From NCBI GenBank assembly GCA_020631735.1, contig CM036225.1, positions 68,436,662 to 68,500,661 of the forward strand: 64,000 nt of DNA, read 5' to 3'. The notes below the pieces were generated by a model. The model searched no databases, was not told the DNA's origin, and saw nothing but the letters and a program-made list of their open reading frames with translations. Positions within the stretch are counted from its first letter, which is position 1, and each line of letters opens with the position of its first letter. Source of the stretch: Saccharum officinarum. Taxonomy: Eukaryota > Streptophyta > Magnoliopsida > Poales > Poaceae. This document shows positions 1 through 11,039 of this stretch, one piece after another. A program made the translations under genes and the position numbers.

Positions 1-1090
1 GAAGTTAAAACGGAGATTTTATGACTAAAACAAGATTAGTGGCAAAACTGTAAATATCAGAAAACATATTTTTGAAATACCGAGACCAAATACGTTTTCA
101 AAAGAATAAAATGGATTCGGGTTTTTACGTTTTGGACTGCGGGTTCTAATATATAGAAGTGCGGGGTTTATTTAGCAAAAATCCAGGCGAACCGGTATCT
201 TCTAATCTAGACGGTCGATCCGAGATCGGACGGCCCACGATCACTGCTGACTGCGACGGCGGGGAAAGACCGCCGCGGCGAGCAAACGTGGCGGCGCCAT
301 GATCGGAAAATGCCATACCTCTCTTCTAGGCATCATTCAGCAAACGGAAAGCACGGGGAGGAAGAACGGAACATGGTGAACTCACCTAGGGTGAAATCGG
401 AGGCGAAGATAGTCCTAATGCGATGCGCGGCTCGGGATGGCGGCGACTAGGGTTTGCGCTCACGATGACTGAGCTCTCGAGCACCACAGTGACTGCAAAA
501 AGGACGAGATGGGTGTGGTTGGGCTCGGCATGCGACTTATATAGCCCGAAGGCGCTCAAAAACAAGGAAAGTCAAGATTGGGAGCCGGATACGGGCGTCG
601 GCGATTTTGGAAAGGAGATCCGGCTTCGGCGTGAGGAGGAAGGTGCTCCTAACACATGGGGCCATGGTGTCAGTGACAGGCAAGCGGATGCCGGCGCGCA
701 CGCGAGCTAGGCCTACGGCGGCTCGGCCTAGAGCAGACGCAGAGCGGGCGGCCCAGTGCAGGAGAGGGAGGCGGAGCTAGAGCAGGCCGGCGCGAGCGGC
801 TGCTGGGCCACTCGGGCCGAAAACAGAGAAGGAGGGAGGAACTTTGCCCTTTTCCTATTTTTTTCAAAGCAGATTTTAAATTGGATTTTGAATTCTCTTT
901 TGAATTGAATCAACCACTCAATACAAAAATCCAATGCAACAGCATGAATGCACATTCATGTTACTATACCTTATAGTTGCTTTTAATTTAGCAAAAATTA
1001 TTACTTCTATGATTCAAATGCTCACAAAAAGACATAATTAAAATCAAAATTTTCCTATTTTTAAAAAGAAGCAAATTTTAGGGTGTTACA
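1..1090 (-). repeat. Family A 3' LTR (partial)
   Basis: Positions 1-1090 match 8906-9995 along their whole length with scattered differences. The LTR ends at 1090 in GGGTGTTACA on the plus strand, i.e. it begins TGTAACACCC in element orientation, directly next to the polypurine tract. Confidence 0.9.
537..543 (-). promoter_or_regulatory. TATA box in family A 3' LTR
   Basis: The minus strand reads GGGCTATATAAGTCGC here. The same box occurs at the matching place in the other LTR, and a GC-rich leader follows. Confidence 0.6.
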
Positions 1091-1107
1091 ATTCTACCCC
1101 CTTAAAA
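1091..1107 (-). other. Polypurine tract, family A
   Basis: The minus strand reads TTTTAAGGGGGTAGAAT immediately before the 3' LTR start TGTAACACCC. This is the standard plus-strand priming position. Confidence 0.8.
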
Positions 1108-1109
1108 AG

Positions 1110-2459
1110 AATCTCGTCCTCGAGATTGGATCGCTTACTCGAACAACTGCGATATGACTTTCTCAGTTCATCCTCTCTTTCCCAGGCGGCTTCAGCTTCT
1201 GAGTAACGATTCCACTGTACCTTGCACATTCTTATCACTCAACTCCGTGTAACCCTTTCTGCGATTTCCAAAATTTTTACCGGATACTCCTCATAAGTGA
1301 GATCTTCCTTAACAGTAAGCCCTTCTAAGGGAATCTGCTCCTCAGGTACACACAAACACTTCTTTAATTGGGACACGTGGAACACATTATGCACACCTGC
1401 TAAACTCTCTGGTAGTTCCAACTAGTATGCCACTTCACCACATCTCTCCAGGATCTTAAAAGGCCCAATATATCTTGGTGCTAACTTTTCTTTCATGTTG
1501 AACCTTCTGACACTTCTCATGGGTGACACCTTCAAATAAACATAATCACCTACTTCAAAAACCAATTCTCTTCTACGAGTGTCAGCATAACTTTTTTGTC
1601 GGGACCGTGCTATCTTTAAATTATCTCTAATCATTCTCACTTGTTCCTCTGCATTCCGTAGCACATCTGGTCCAAACACTTGAGTTTCTCCTGTCTGATT
1701 CCAAAACAATGGAGTTCTACACTTTCATCCATACAGAGCCTCAAATGGTGCCATCTGTAGACTTTTCTGATAACTATTGTTGTAGGAAAACTCTGCATAT
1801 GGCAAACTCTTATCCCAACTTGTACCATATTGCAAGACACAAGCCCTCAACATATCCTCTAATATCTGATTAGTTCTTTTAGTCTACACATCTGTCTATG
1901 GATGATACGCTGTACTGAAATTCAACTTTGTCCCCAAGGATTCATGTAGTTTCTGCCAATAGTGAGATATGAATTGGGTACCTCGATCAGACATGATCTT
2001 TTTAGGGACTCCATGTAAACTCACTATCCTCTCCATATATAACTCGACCAACTTAGCACTGCTATATTTGGTCTTGACCGATAAGAAGTGAGCAACCTTA
2101 GTCAAACGGTCAACTATTACCCATATAGAGTCAAATCCTCTCTCAGTGCGAGGCAAACCAACTATGAAGTCCATACCAACTTCATCCCATTTCCACTCAG
2201 GAATTTTCATAGGTTGTAGCAATCCTGCAGGTCTTTGATGTTCAGCTTTCACTCATTGACAAGTATCACATACTGCCACATATTCAGCTACATCATGTTT
2301 TAATCTAACCCACCAATACTTCTCTTTAAGATCTAGATACATCTTAGTACTGCCTAGATGGATAGAATAGGCTGACTCATGAGCTTCACGCAGAATTGTC
2401 TCTCTCAGCGCCTTATCCTTAGGCACACATAATCTTTTTTCCAAACCATAAAGTTCCAT
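1110..2459 (-). pseudogene. pol: Family A integrase with C-terminal chromodomain (broken)
   Basis: HHCC zinc region (HLGSTKMYLDLKEKYWW ... CDTC), a stop at 2253-2255, then the catalytic core (DFIVGLPRTERGFDSIWVI, MSDRGTQFISHYW, FSTAYHP). Further breaks lie around 1896 and 1710. GPF/Y-like block LAPRYIGPFKILERCG, then NVFHVSQLKKCL and a chromodomain tail about 1240-1115 (VQWNRYSEAEAAWEREDELR). In chromoviruses the chromodomain steers integration to methylated H3 chromatin. At least three interruptions make this copy inactive. Confidence 0.88.
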
Positions 2460-2469
2460 CCTCGTCTAT

Positions 2470-3801
2470 ATGGAATCCTGGTGACTTGCCTTTTGGTATA
2501 TTCTCGGCTATCTCTCTCAACTTTTCGTCTTTCATCTGACCCTTGCGTATTTCTTGCTCCAAAGTAGGTTCTAGTACCAACTCTACTGCATTTGTAGTAA
2601 ATCCCAAGTTCAGATGCCTACATTCAACACACAACTCACTTGACATAGGCATCATTTGCACTTCATTAGCACAACTCTTCCTACTAAGAGCATCAGCATC
2701 AACATTGGCTTTTCCTGGATGATAATGTACCTCTAAATCATAGTCTTTTATCAACTCTAACCATCTACGCTGCCTCAAGTTTAGATCGGATTGAGTGAAA
2801 ATATACTTTAAACTCTTATGATCAGTGTATATATCACTCTTATGACCAATCAAATAATGTCTCCAGATCTTTAATGCGTGAACCACTATAGCTAACTCCA
2901 AGTTATGAGTAGAATAATTTAATTCATGCTTTCTCAACTGCCTTGATGCATATGCCACAACTCTACCTTCTTGCATAAGAACACAACCCAGACCTAAACG
3001 AGATGCATCACAATAGATAGAGAAGCTCTTACTCAAATATGGCAATATCAATATAGGTGCAGTGGTCAATCGCTTCTTCAGCTCCTCAAAGTTGGTCTGA
3101 CACTTTTCAGACCACACAAACTTGGCATTCTTCTCCAATAGAGCGGTCATTGGCTTAGCAAGCTTAGAAAACCCTTCTATGAACCTCCGGTAATATCCAG
3201 CTAATCCCAAGAAACTGCGGATCTCACTCACATTGGTTGGTGGCTTCCAGTTCAACATATCCCTCACTTTGCTAGGATCTACTGATATCCCTCCATTCGA
3301 TACAACATGGCCAAGAAAAGAAACTTCCTTCAACCAAAACTAACATTTGCTTCGCTTGGCATATAACTTGTGTTCTCTGAGCTTCTGCAAGACCAACCTC
3401 AAATGTTCAGCATGTTCTTCCTCAGTCTTGGAGAATACTAGGATATCATCAATGAATACCACTACAAACTTGTCTAGATATTCCATGAACACTTTATTCA
3501 TTAGGTACATGAAGTATGCTGGAGCATTAGTCAAACCAAAGGACATTACTGTGTACTCATACAAGCCATACCGGGTAGTGAATGTCATCTTTGGTATGTC
3601 AGAATTCCGAATCTTTAACTGATGATAGCTAGAACGAAGATCAATCTTAGAGAAGACACAAGCACCTCTCAATTGGTCAAACAAATCATCAATCCTAGGC
3701 AAAGGATATTTGTTTTTGATGGTAACCTCATTAAGTGACCGGTAATCAACACACATTCTTTGAGTACCATCCTTTTTGTCAACAAAGATCACTGGTGCAC
3801 C
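2470..3801 (-). pseudogene. pol: Family A reverse transcriptase-RNase H remnant
   Basis: RT motifs in order: [49 protein letters not shown], and the catalytic box [11 protein letters not shown] (FIDD variant typical of plant gypsy). An in-frame stop at 3340-3342 follows KRSKC, then the thumb ([25 protein letters not shown]). RNase H follows ([49 protein letters not shown]). A frameshift near 2420-2460 leads into integrase. Synthesises and trims cDNA in intact relatives; inactive here. Confidence 0.9.
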
Positions 3802-4481
3802 CTAAGGAGAAGAACTAGGGTGAATGAAACCTTTATTCAATAACTCCTTAATTTGTTTCTTAAGTTCCTCTAGTTCATCTACCCTCATTCTATATGGGCG
3901 TTTAGCTATAGGTGCAGTTCCAGGTAATAATTCATTAATAAATTGAATGTCACGGTCAGGTGGCATACCTGGCAATTCATCAGGGAACACATCCAGAAAC
4001 TCATCCACAACATGGTTCTGGTTACTAGCCTCCTCATCAAGTTGATTCACTATAGCTGTCTGCTGCTTATGCACTACAACCTCAACCTTGATTCTATCTC
4101 CCATTGGTGACGTTAGTTCCACTTCCTTTTCTTTACACTGGATCTTTGCCTCTTGTTGCATCACCAATCCATACCCAATATAAGATCAATTCCAGCTGTC
4201 CTCAACACTATAGGGGTCACCTTAAACTCTACCCCCCTTAAGATCAGACTAGTAGGGAGGCAACAATACGAAGCTGGTATAATTCCCCCAGGTGAATTGA
4301 CTATTATTGGATTTTTCATGGCACATAAAGGTATGCTATGTGTTTTAACAAAAGTTTGAGAAATGAAAGTATGTGAAGCCCCAGAATAAAAAAGAACAGT
4401 GGTGGGAGTGGAATGAACATCAAACGTACCGAGCATAACTTCAGGTTCTACTGATGCTGTCTCAGCAGACACATGATTCAC
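3802..4481 (-). pseudogene. pol: Family A protease and protease-RT linker remnant
   Basis: Retropepsin-like segment (4481-4161) with the active-site block FYSGASHTF and later AGIDLILGMDW. The catalytic Asp of the usual D-S/T-G triad is Tyr here, so the protease should be dead. A frameshift near 4160 joins it to the linker (4167-3802) containing the typical FPDELPGMPPDRDIQF and KRPYRM blocks that precede RT. A stop at 3802-3804 interrupts the frame just before HPSSSP-G. Confidence 0.85.
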
Positions 4482-5546
4482 CCTCCTAGTGTTAGGTGCA
4501 GGCTTTTGGTGGTTATTCTGCTTCTGCGGGGTCTGCTGATTCTACTTCTTGGGACAATAGTTAGCATAATGGCCAGGTTCACCGCAATTGTAGCATACAT
4601 TGGGAGTGCCAGGCGCACTAGTCTTCATGGGGGTATTATTAGATGTCCCCTACCGTGGAGTCTGCTGACCACTCCGCTGCTGGTTTAGTTGCCGCTGATG
4701 CTGGAACAGGTTGCGTTGAGGATACTGGCCACGATTCATCTGACCAAGCGGTCCCTGAAACCTCTGATGAGGGACATGCTATGAATTAGGACGCTGGCAT
4801 GTGTTGTTGCCAGAACCTTGTCCTTGCATTCTCCTCTTTCTGTCTCGCTTCTTGCGCATATTATCAAGTACAATAGCGTGATTCACAAGAGTCTGGAAGT
4901 TGGGGTAGGTGTTGCCAGATAGTTGCAATCTGAGATCATAGTAAACACCTTTGAGGAACAGAGGCTGTTTGTTTGCATCATCCCTAACCTCATCAGGAGC
5001 ATAGCGAGATAGTTGCGCAAACCTATCATGGTATTCGGCAACAGACATTGAACCCATTCTGAGATTACGGAACTCCTCTTGCTTCAGCTCGATCACCCCA
5101 TCTGGTATATGGTGTGCCTTAAAATCTCTAACAAAGTCATTCCGAGTAACAGGAGGAGCATTATTAGGGCGTGTAGCCTGATATGATTCCCACCAGGTTT
5201 GAGCTGCTCCCTGTAGCTGGCCCGATACATAAAGCACCTTTTCCAGATCATTGCACTGAGCGATGTTCAGTTGTTTCTCCATCGCTCGCACCCAATCATC
5301 CACCTCTAGCAGATCAGAAGCATGGGTAAACACTGGAGGGCATCCCTTTAGAAATTCACCATGCTTATCTCTCACTTGGACAGGTGGCGGTCCTCCTGCA
5401 GGGGGAACATTCTGCAAATGCTGCATGAACATCTGCATCATTTGGTTTTTTGTGTTCAGGAGTTCTTCCATAGTGATAGGAGGGTTAGGAGGATTAGGAG
5501 CTCCACGGCCCCTACCACAGCCTCTGCCTCTGCCCCTGGCTGCCAT
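4482..5546 (-). pseudogene. gag: Family A gag remnant with CCHC zinc knuckle
   Basis: Gag starts at ATG 5546 (MAARGRGRG...), an Arg/Gly-rich N-terminus. The typical retrotransposon gag core follows (motifs WVRAMEKQLNIAQC, GAAQTWWESYQ, SVAEYHDRFAQLSRYAP). The frame is broken by TAG at 4779-4781. It reopens with the nucleocapsid knuckle CYNCGEPGHYANYC (about 4598-4557), then TAG at 4542-4544 directly after it. Gag packages the RNA. The two stops show this copy cannot make full-length Gag-Pol without readthrough. Confidence 0.85.
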
Positions 5547-6235
5547 TTGGATCCAAAGCACAGAAAGCAAATCTCAGTATTATCTAATATGATATATACA
5601 AGAGATGAGTAAATCTGAATTTCCTGGGCAAGTCCTAATTTTTATTAGCTCGACAAAACGGGCATAACTGAAGCTACAGATCTCCAATAAAAGTGATACT
5701 TACATGGTTGGAAAACTTATGAAATTCTCTACAACTTTATTATAGACCATTTTTACAGATTCTGTCATTAAGTTCACCAAAAACATAGATCAATTGAAAC
5801 TGTTCCAGAATTTCAGACTACGCAGAAACCTTATATTAAAACTGCTATATCTCTCGGACCAGATCAGATAAATAGGTGATTCTAGAAGCATTGGAAAGAT
5901 GCTTAAGTCTAGTTACTCCCATAAAAATTTCATAAATTTTTCTTGAACCAATTTTGAGATATAACAGAAAAATTGCTGACTGCTCCAGACAACAGCAAAC
6001 GCAGAGACAAGATATAACGAACCCCAACTATTTATTCATGACTATAAAGCTTATACTTCTTATAAAGGAAACTTGCAGACATGCCCACAAGTTTTAGCAC
6101 TCATTACAAAAAGCCAAATCACAAATATGCATAATAATAATTCAAGCAAACACACCAGAGTTCACATGACACTGATAGGCTCGACACGACACACTTCGCT
6201 TTCTAGCGTCTTATTACATGAATGGACTCCAACTA
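5547..6235 (-). other. Spacer between extra ORF and gag, family A
   Basis: No convincing ORF. The stretch contains a copy of the recurrent motif AAAGTTGTAGAGAATTTCAT (minus strand, around 5715-5740) that also occurs in family B LTRs. It is AT-rich, with several CAG/AG acceptor-like sites before the gag ATG at 5546. Confidence 0.4.
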
Positions 6236-7107
6236 CTAAAGACGGTTCACATGATCGAGCCTCTTATAAATCTTGGGTGAACCTGCACTGACACGAAGGG
6301 TATCTATCACTTTCTGGCAACAACTAAGAGACTTCCCCTGAGCCACGACCATATCTTGCAAACGGTCACTCTTCTCCATCAACTCATAGATGAAATGTGC
6401 CATCTCATGGGGAATCACCTCCAGGTTCCTTGGATCCATCATTCCCCAGCCTAGTTCAGGATGTGCACGAGGGAGATAGTGATGAACATCATTACGCATT
6501 GCATTGAAGCATTGGCTACGAAGGCCCAGGTACACCTCAAATGTTGCATCGTCTAGGCTAGCTTCCATAGTGGCGCGGTGACCCATATGGCGATAGCTTC
6601 GGTCCAGCACAAAGGAATCCTTCTCCACATCCTTAATGATAATCCACACACTGGTCTTCTAGTATGTATCCTCATGCGGGTGAGTGTACTCCCTGCTGAC
6701 GTAGTTCACTGCCGGGCGCCAGTCGGGGTAGTAGGTGCTGAGCAAGATCGCCAAGCAATGATGAAAATCACCGTCATGCTCGTGCTTGTTGTGGATTATA
6801 AGAGTCCATCCAATGGGAGGGGGCGGTGCATCGCCTCCAGCTACAACATCTTGCGGTGGTGATGGAGGTTGACCACCACCTGGAACTTCCTCCTCCTCAT
6901 CATCATTCTCGTCTATCATCATCAGTTCCTCAGGATCTTCCTCAGGTTCTTCTTCTTCAGGTTCAGGCACTTGCACTGGTGCTGGTGGTGCACTCCTTGC
7001 GCCAGGGGCTGCTCCTGTGGTTGCTGCTCCTGAAGCTCCTCAATCAGAACACAGGGTGGAATGCGACCTCCAGAGGACTTGCGGGCGGTCTTGCGGGAGC
7101 GAGGCAT
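6236..7107 (-). pseudogene. Family A extra ORF with histone-H3-tail-like N-terminus (broken)
   Basis: Starts with ATG at 7107, directly after the acceptor-like TTATGTAG. The first residues are MPRSRKTARKSSGGRIPP. Aligned without gaps to the H3 tail (ARTKQTARKSTGGKAPR) they keep R2, T6-A7-R8-K9-S10, G12-G13 and P16, but not K4. A Q/P/E-rich stretch, a frameshift near 6980-7020 and a highly acidic run follow. Next comes an unrecognised region with many His, Trp and Tyr, a TAG at 6659-6661, then the same frame continues to 6236 with a probable short coiled coil near the end. Intact length would be about 290 residues. It lies between the primer-binding site and gag. I recognise no domain in the body. 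Confidence 0.6.
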
Positions 7108-7282
7108 CTACATAATTTTTTAGGATTTAATTAGAATGGAGGCAAAATTTCATAATAGAGTAAGACATAAGAAGCATAAAAAAATTTATCAAATAACAAG
7201 GGCAAGATGGTAAGCATAAAATAAATGAATAAGGAGACGCTAATACGACCATTTCTAACTAGGCCTATGTCCTACAGTCAAC

Positions 7283-7300
7283 AAAGCTTTGATACAAATT
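7283..7300 (-). other. Primer-binding site, family A
   Basis: Just inside the 5' LTR the minus strand reads AATTTGTATCAAAGCTT. This resembles the initiator-tRNA-Met primer site TGGTATCAGAGC used by most plant gypsy elements, with mismatches that fit an aged copy. Confidence 0.6.
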
Positions 7301-7518
7301 TGTCACACCCATTTTAAGGATAAAATGGAATGCATATTCTTATGTGTGCCCAACGATCAATTCACACATAAGCTGACAAATTAAAAGAGAGTATCATCAC
7401 AATTGCTTATTACATCACGAATATTATCATAAATTCTTTACATAAATCCAGCGGAAATATAAAAGATAACTCTCGTGGTAGCTCCATCACAGGAATAGTC
7501 AACTAGTTGACAACAAGT

Positions 7519-8578
7519 CTAGTACTCGTTGTGGTAGCCCTCATCCCAATCCTGATCTTGTGCCCAACCTGGTTTGTGTTGTAGATAGCAAGAGTGAGCA
7601 CATGTCGTACTCAACAAATATAACATGGGATATATGAGGCCCAACAAAGGTATGCCACAGTTTAACTGTGTTTAGCTTTTAGTTTGTCATTGTTGTGACA
7701 TATGAGTAGCATCAAGTTTGCAGTAAACCCACCATAAACATATGATCAATGTAGATATGAGTAATAAATAGCAAAATACATAATACATTATTATATTCAT
7801 CTATTCCATGAAGGTCCAAGGCCGCTCGTATCCGTGAGCACGGCTAGTATACCAGTTTATTAAACTCTGCGCAGAGGTATACACTTTCACTATGAGTCAT
7901 GATTTCCAAATGCATGGGTTAATTACTCCCAAAACACCGAAAATCATATAAAGCCATTTAAAAGTTTGTTTAATAAGTTAGGACCATTAGATTCACTCGG
8001 CAAGCAGATATATGAACCCCTTTTCACAGGGCACATTCCTTCCCGGCTATACACATAGGACTAGAGGCTGTCCTATACCCGAATCGTAAAGCCATTCTTA
8101 CGCCAATGAAGGTTACCACTAACAAGCTAGAAAATGTCTTTCAAACGAGTAGAGCCAGAGCCATATAGCCCCTACAGATGTACTATTTGTCCCGGATGTT
8201 CGTTCATAGATGAGTCCTTATGGAGAGAAACTTAGAGCAGCAAAATATCCCATGCTCTAGCTCCCTTAAACAATAATTAAAAGAAATCATATTTTTAGTG
8301 TTATTGCATATTTCATTAATCATATTACAAGATCACAGTTTATATTAGCACTAGCAAAGCTACCCAATGCAAATCCCCGTAGGTGACAAGGTATAGATAA
8401 AAAACTAGAAAATCCTTAATGACAATCAAGGGAGACACATGCAATATGAATTTATGTGGTTAAGTGAATAGGACAATAAGGAGATCCCATGTTATACTTG
8501 CCTAGATCAAAGTAGTTCTGCTGGTCTAGTTCTTCAAAGTACTGCTCTTGCTCACCGAAGAACTGCTCACCGTCTGGA
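7519..8578 (-). CDS. Candidate spliced coding unit inside family A LTR (exons 8578-8502 and 7568-7519)
   Basis: Exon X (8578-8502) follows a possible acceptor TTTATTGTCGAG and encodes 25 complete codons rich in E, Q, F and Y (start PDGEQFFGEQEQYF, end QNYFDL). It ends at CTAG|GCAAGT, the usual context of a GC-type 5' splice site. The 933-bp intron ends ACAAACCAG. Exon Y (7568-7519) joins in phase 1 and reads WAQDQDWDEGYHNEY then stop. The C-terminus is strongly acidic and aromatic, a composition also seen in transcription-activation segments; that reading is speculative. Family B LTRs have the same layout. I could not identify the start codon or upstream exon; exon X needs a phase-2 upstream partner here but phase-1 in B. 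Also missed by a simple ORF scan because both exons are short. Confidence 0.5.
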
Positions 8579-9439
8579 CTCGACAATAAACCCAACACAC
8601 ACGCATCCACAGGCAATCATGCACAGAGCAAACAAGATTATAGTTAGAATAGTACACCAACAGTAATAAAATAAGATAAAAAAGTTTTTAAAATGAATCT
8701 ACAACTCGCTAGGATCACACAGACGCTAAAATCACAAAAAACGGAGCTAAAACGACTAAGTTATGAATTTCCTAAGATTTCCTATAGATAAATAATTACT
8801 ATAATTCAAACTCGAAATTAAAAGGTTACAAACCTATTGTACAGTAACACTATCATGTAGAGCTTGCGAATACGAACCTAACGCAATTTGAACGGGTCAA
8901 ATCGGAGTTAAAACAGAGATTTTATGACTAAAACAAGATTAGTGGCAAAACTATAAATATCAGAAAACGTATTTTTGAAATACCGAGACCAAATACGATT
9001 TCAAAAGAATAAAACGGATTCGGGTTTTTATGTTTTGGACTGCGGGTTCTAATATAAAGAAGTGCGGGGTTTCTTTAGCAAAAATCCAGGCGAACCGGTA
9101 TCTTCTAATCTGGACGGTCGATCCGAGATCGGACGACCCACGATCACTGCTGACTGCGACGGCGGGAAAGACCACCGGCGGCAAGCAAACGCGGCGGCAC
9201 CATGATCGGAAAACGCCATACCTCGCTTTCAGGCATCATTCAGCAAACGGAAAGCACGGGGAGGAAGAATGGAACATGGCGAACTCACCTAGGGTGAAAT
9301 CGGAGGCGAAGATAGTCCTAATGCGACGCGCGGCTCGAGATGGCGGCGACTAGGGTTTGCGCTCGCGGTGACCGAGCTCTCGAGCACCACAGTGACTGCA
9401 AAAAGGACGAGATGGGTGCGGTTGGGCTCGGCATGCGAC

Positions 9440-9446
9440 TTATATA
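9440..9446 (-). promoter_or_regulatory. TATA box in family A 5' LTR
   Basis: The minus strand reads GGGCTATATAAGTCGC. About 150 nt downstream in the direction of transcription lies CACCCTAG|GTGAGT (junction 9289/9288), a near-consensus 5' splice site that is also present in the 3' LTR (junction 386/385). This fits a non-coding first exon of roughly 9412-9289 spliced within the LTR. I found no ATG in that exon. Confidence 0.6.
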
Positions 9447-9995
9447 GCCCGAAGGTGCTCAAAAACAAGGAAAGTCGAGATTGGGAGGCGGATACGGGCG
9501 TCGGCGATTTTGGAAAGGAGATCCGTCGTTGGCGTGAGGAGGAAGGTGCTCCTGACACGTGGGGCCGTGGTGTCAGTGACAGGCAAGCGGACGCGCGGCG
9601 CACGCGCGTGAGCTGGGCCTGCGGCGGCTCGGCTCAGAGCGGACGTAGAGCGGGCGGCCCAGTGCGGGAGAGGGAGGCGGAGCTGGAGCAGGTCGGCGCG
9701 AGCGGCTGCTGGGCCACTCGGGCCCAAAACAGAGAAGGAGAGAGGAACCTTGTCCTTTTCCTATTTTTTTCAAAGCAGATTTTAAATTGGATTTTGAATT
9801 CTCTTTTGAATTGAATCAACCACTCAATACAAAAATCCAACGCAACAGCATGAATGCACATTCATGTAACTATACCTTATAGTTGCTTTTAATTTAGCAA
9901 AAATTATTACTTCTATGATTCAAATGCTCACAAAAAGACATAATTAAATCAAAATTTTTCTATTTTTAAAAAGAAGCAAATTTTAGGGTGTTACA

Positions 9996-10860
9996 CTCAA
10001 GCACCTGAAAATGACCCTAAAAATAATACACTCATCATTACAAAAACGACGCTAACACGAAGATGTGATTCTACGATCGCGGGAGCGCAAAAACACCTAA
10101 TACGGGTTATGGCGAGCTTTTGAAGTTTTAGGGGTTAAATTATAAAATTGACATTTTAAATAAACTAATATTTTTGGAACAATAAATTTAAGCCACAAAA
10201 AGGAATTATGGTGGACATCAAGGGCTAGCAACAAGGATGATAACGAGATGTAGAACAATAAAAGGAATGTGAGTTAGATTGCTAAAGGGATATTTATATA
10301 GGAATATTGGAATTGTATTTATGAAGGAAAAAGAATATACACATATATGACAACAACATGATGAAATATCGACATGAGCAAGATATATGCAGAACGTGAA
10401 CTTTTTATCAGCAATTGGTTTAGATTTATTAAAAGGAGGTATATCGAATAACAGGACTAGAATTTCTTTTAGAAGTGATACAGAACAAGGTGCAGACAAC
10501 AATAATATATGTTGTAAGCCGACATCATCAAGGGGTTATACCATGCAACACAGATCATGTAGATGTGCGTACAGGTTCCATATGCTTGCTTGTGAGTTGC
10601 GTCAGCATGCATGAGTTAGGCTTAGAAATTGATAATCTAATTGGTGATTTTGGCATGGGAAGAAACTAGCAAAGAAATTATGCATGCTAACAGGAAGTGG
10701 CGCACACAGCAAAATGAAAAGATTGCTAGGTAGGTAACCTTCTCACCTTGGGTCGCCAAACACCAGAGAAGTGAGGCAAATAAAATGATTGTAACATGAC
10801 AATCTTGTTGCCGACGGAAACGAGTGCTTCAGGCGAACGGCAACTCGATGGGGCACAGAT
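9996..10860. other. Left part of older LTR-like remnant (family C)
   Basis: No gene is visible. AT-rich sequence between the family A LTR and the copia insertion. Together with 12628-13524 it behaves as one interrupted sequence because the copia target duplication joins the two halves. Composition and the TATA box at 12756 suggest U3/R/U5 of an old retrotransposon LTR. The left end is not resolved. Confidence 0.35.
10856..10860. repeat. Target-site duplication CAGAT (left)
   Basis: CAGAT here is repeated at 12628-12632 on the other side of the copia element. Confidence 0.85.
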
Positions 10861-11003
10861 TGAAAGTGTGAGAATGATTGATTGTATTCCATTTAAGTGA
10901 ATGTCATACATATATAGACCGGGGTGACATACATGCCAACCACACGGACGTACATCAAGGAGACTACTATAATTACACATACTATAATTACAATAGTCTA
11001 ACA
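10861..11003 (-). repeat. Copia 3' LTR
   Basis: Plus strand TGAAAGTGTGAG...CTAACA; nearly identical to 12485-12627, with substitutions and a one-base indel. Confidence 0.88.
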
Positions 11004-11039
11004 CTCCCCCGCAGTCTAATCGGGAGCATTGCTAACGGT

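Larger units (their letters stand above)
1..9995 (-). mobile_element. Family A Ty3/gypsy chromovirus (Tekay/Del-like), degenerate, 3' LTR cut by window edge
   Basis: The order on the minus strand is 5' LTR (7301-9995), primer-binding site, an extra ORF with a histone-H3-like N-terminus, gag, protease, RT-RNase H, integrase with C-terminal chromodomain, polypurine tract and 3' LTR (1-1090, truncated by the window). Gene order RT-RH-IN and the chromodomain place it among plant chromoviruses, and protein similarity suggests Tekay/Del. Most domains carry in-frame stops or frameshifts, so it is not autonomous. The bases after the right LTR are CTCAA; the matching target duplication would lie outside the window. 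Confidence 0.9.
7301..9995 (-). repeat. Family A 5' LTR, 2695 bp
   Basis: The plus strand starts TGTCACACCC at 7301 and ends GGGTGTTACA at 9995, giving TG...CA termini. The 8906-9995 part repeats the window's first 1090 bases. It contains a GC-rich block (about 9100-9740), a TATA box read leftwards, and a candidate spliced coding unit (7519-8578). Confidence 0.92.

Noticed and set aside
9150..9240. ATG-containing mini-exon (MMPESE, then GAG|GTATGG) as the start of the family A LTR gene
   Set aside because: It would join exon X in the wrong phase and give an early stop.
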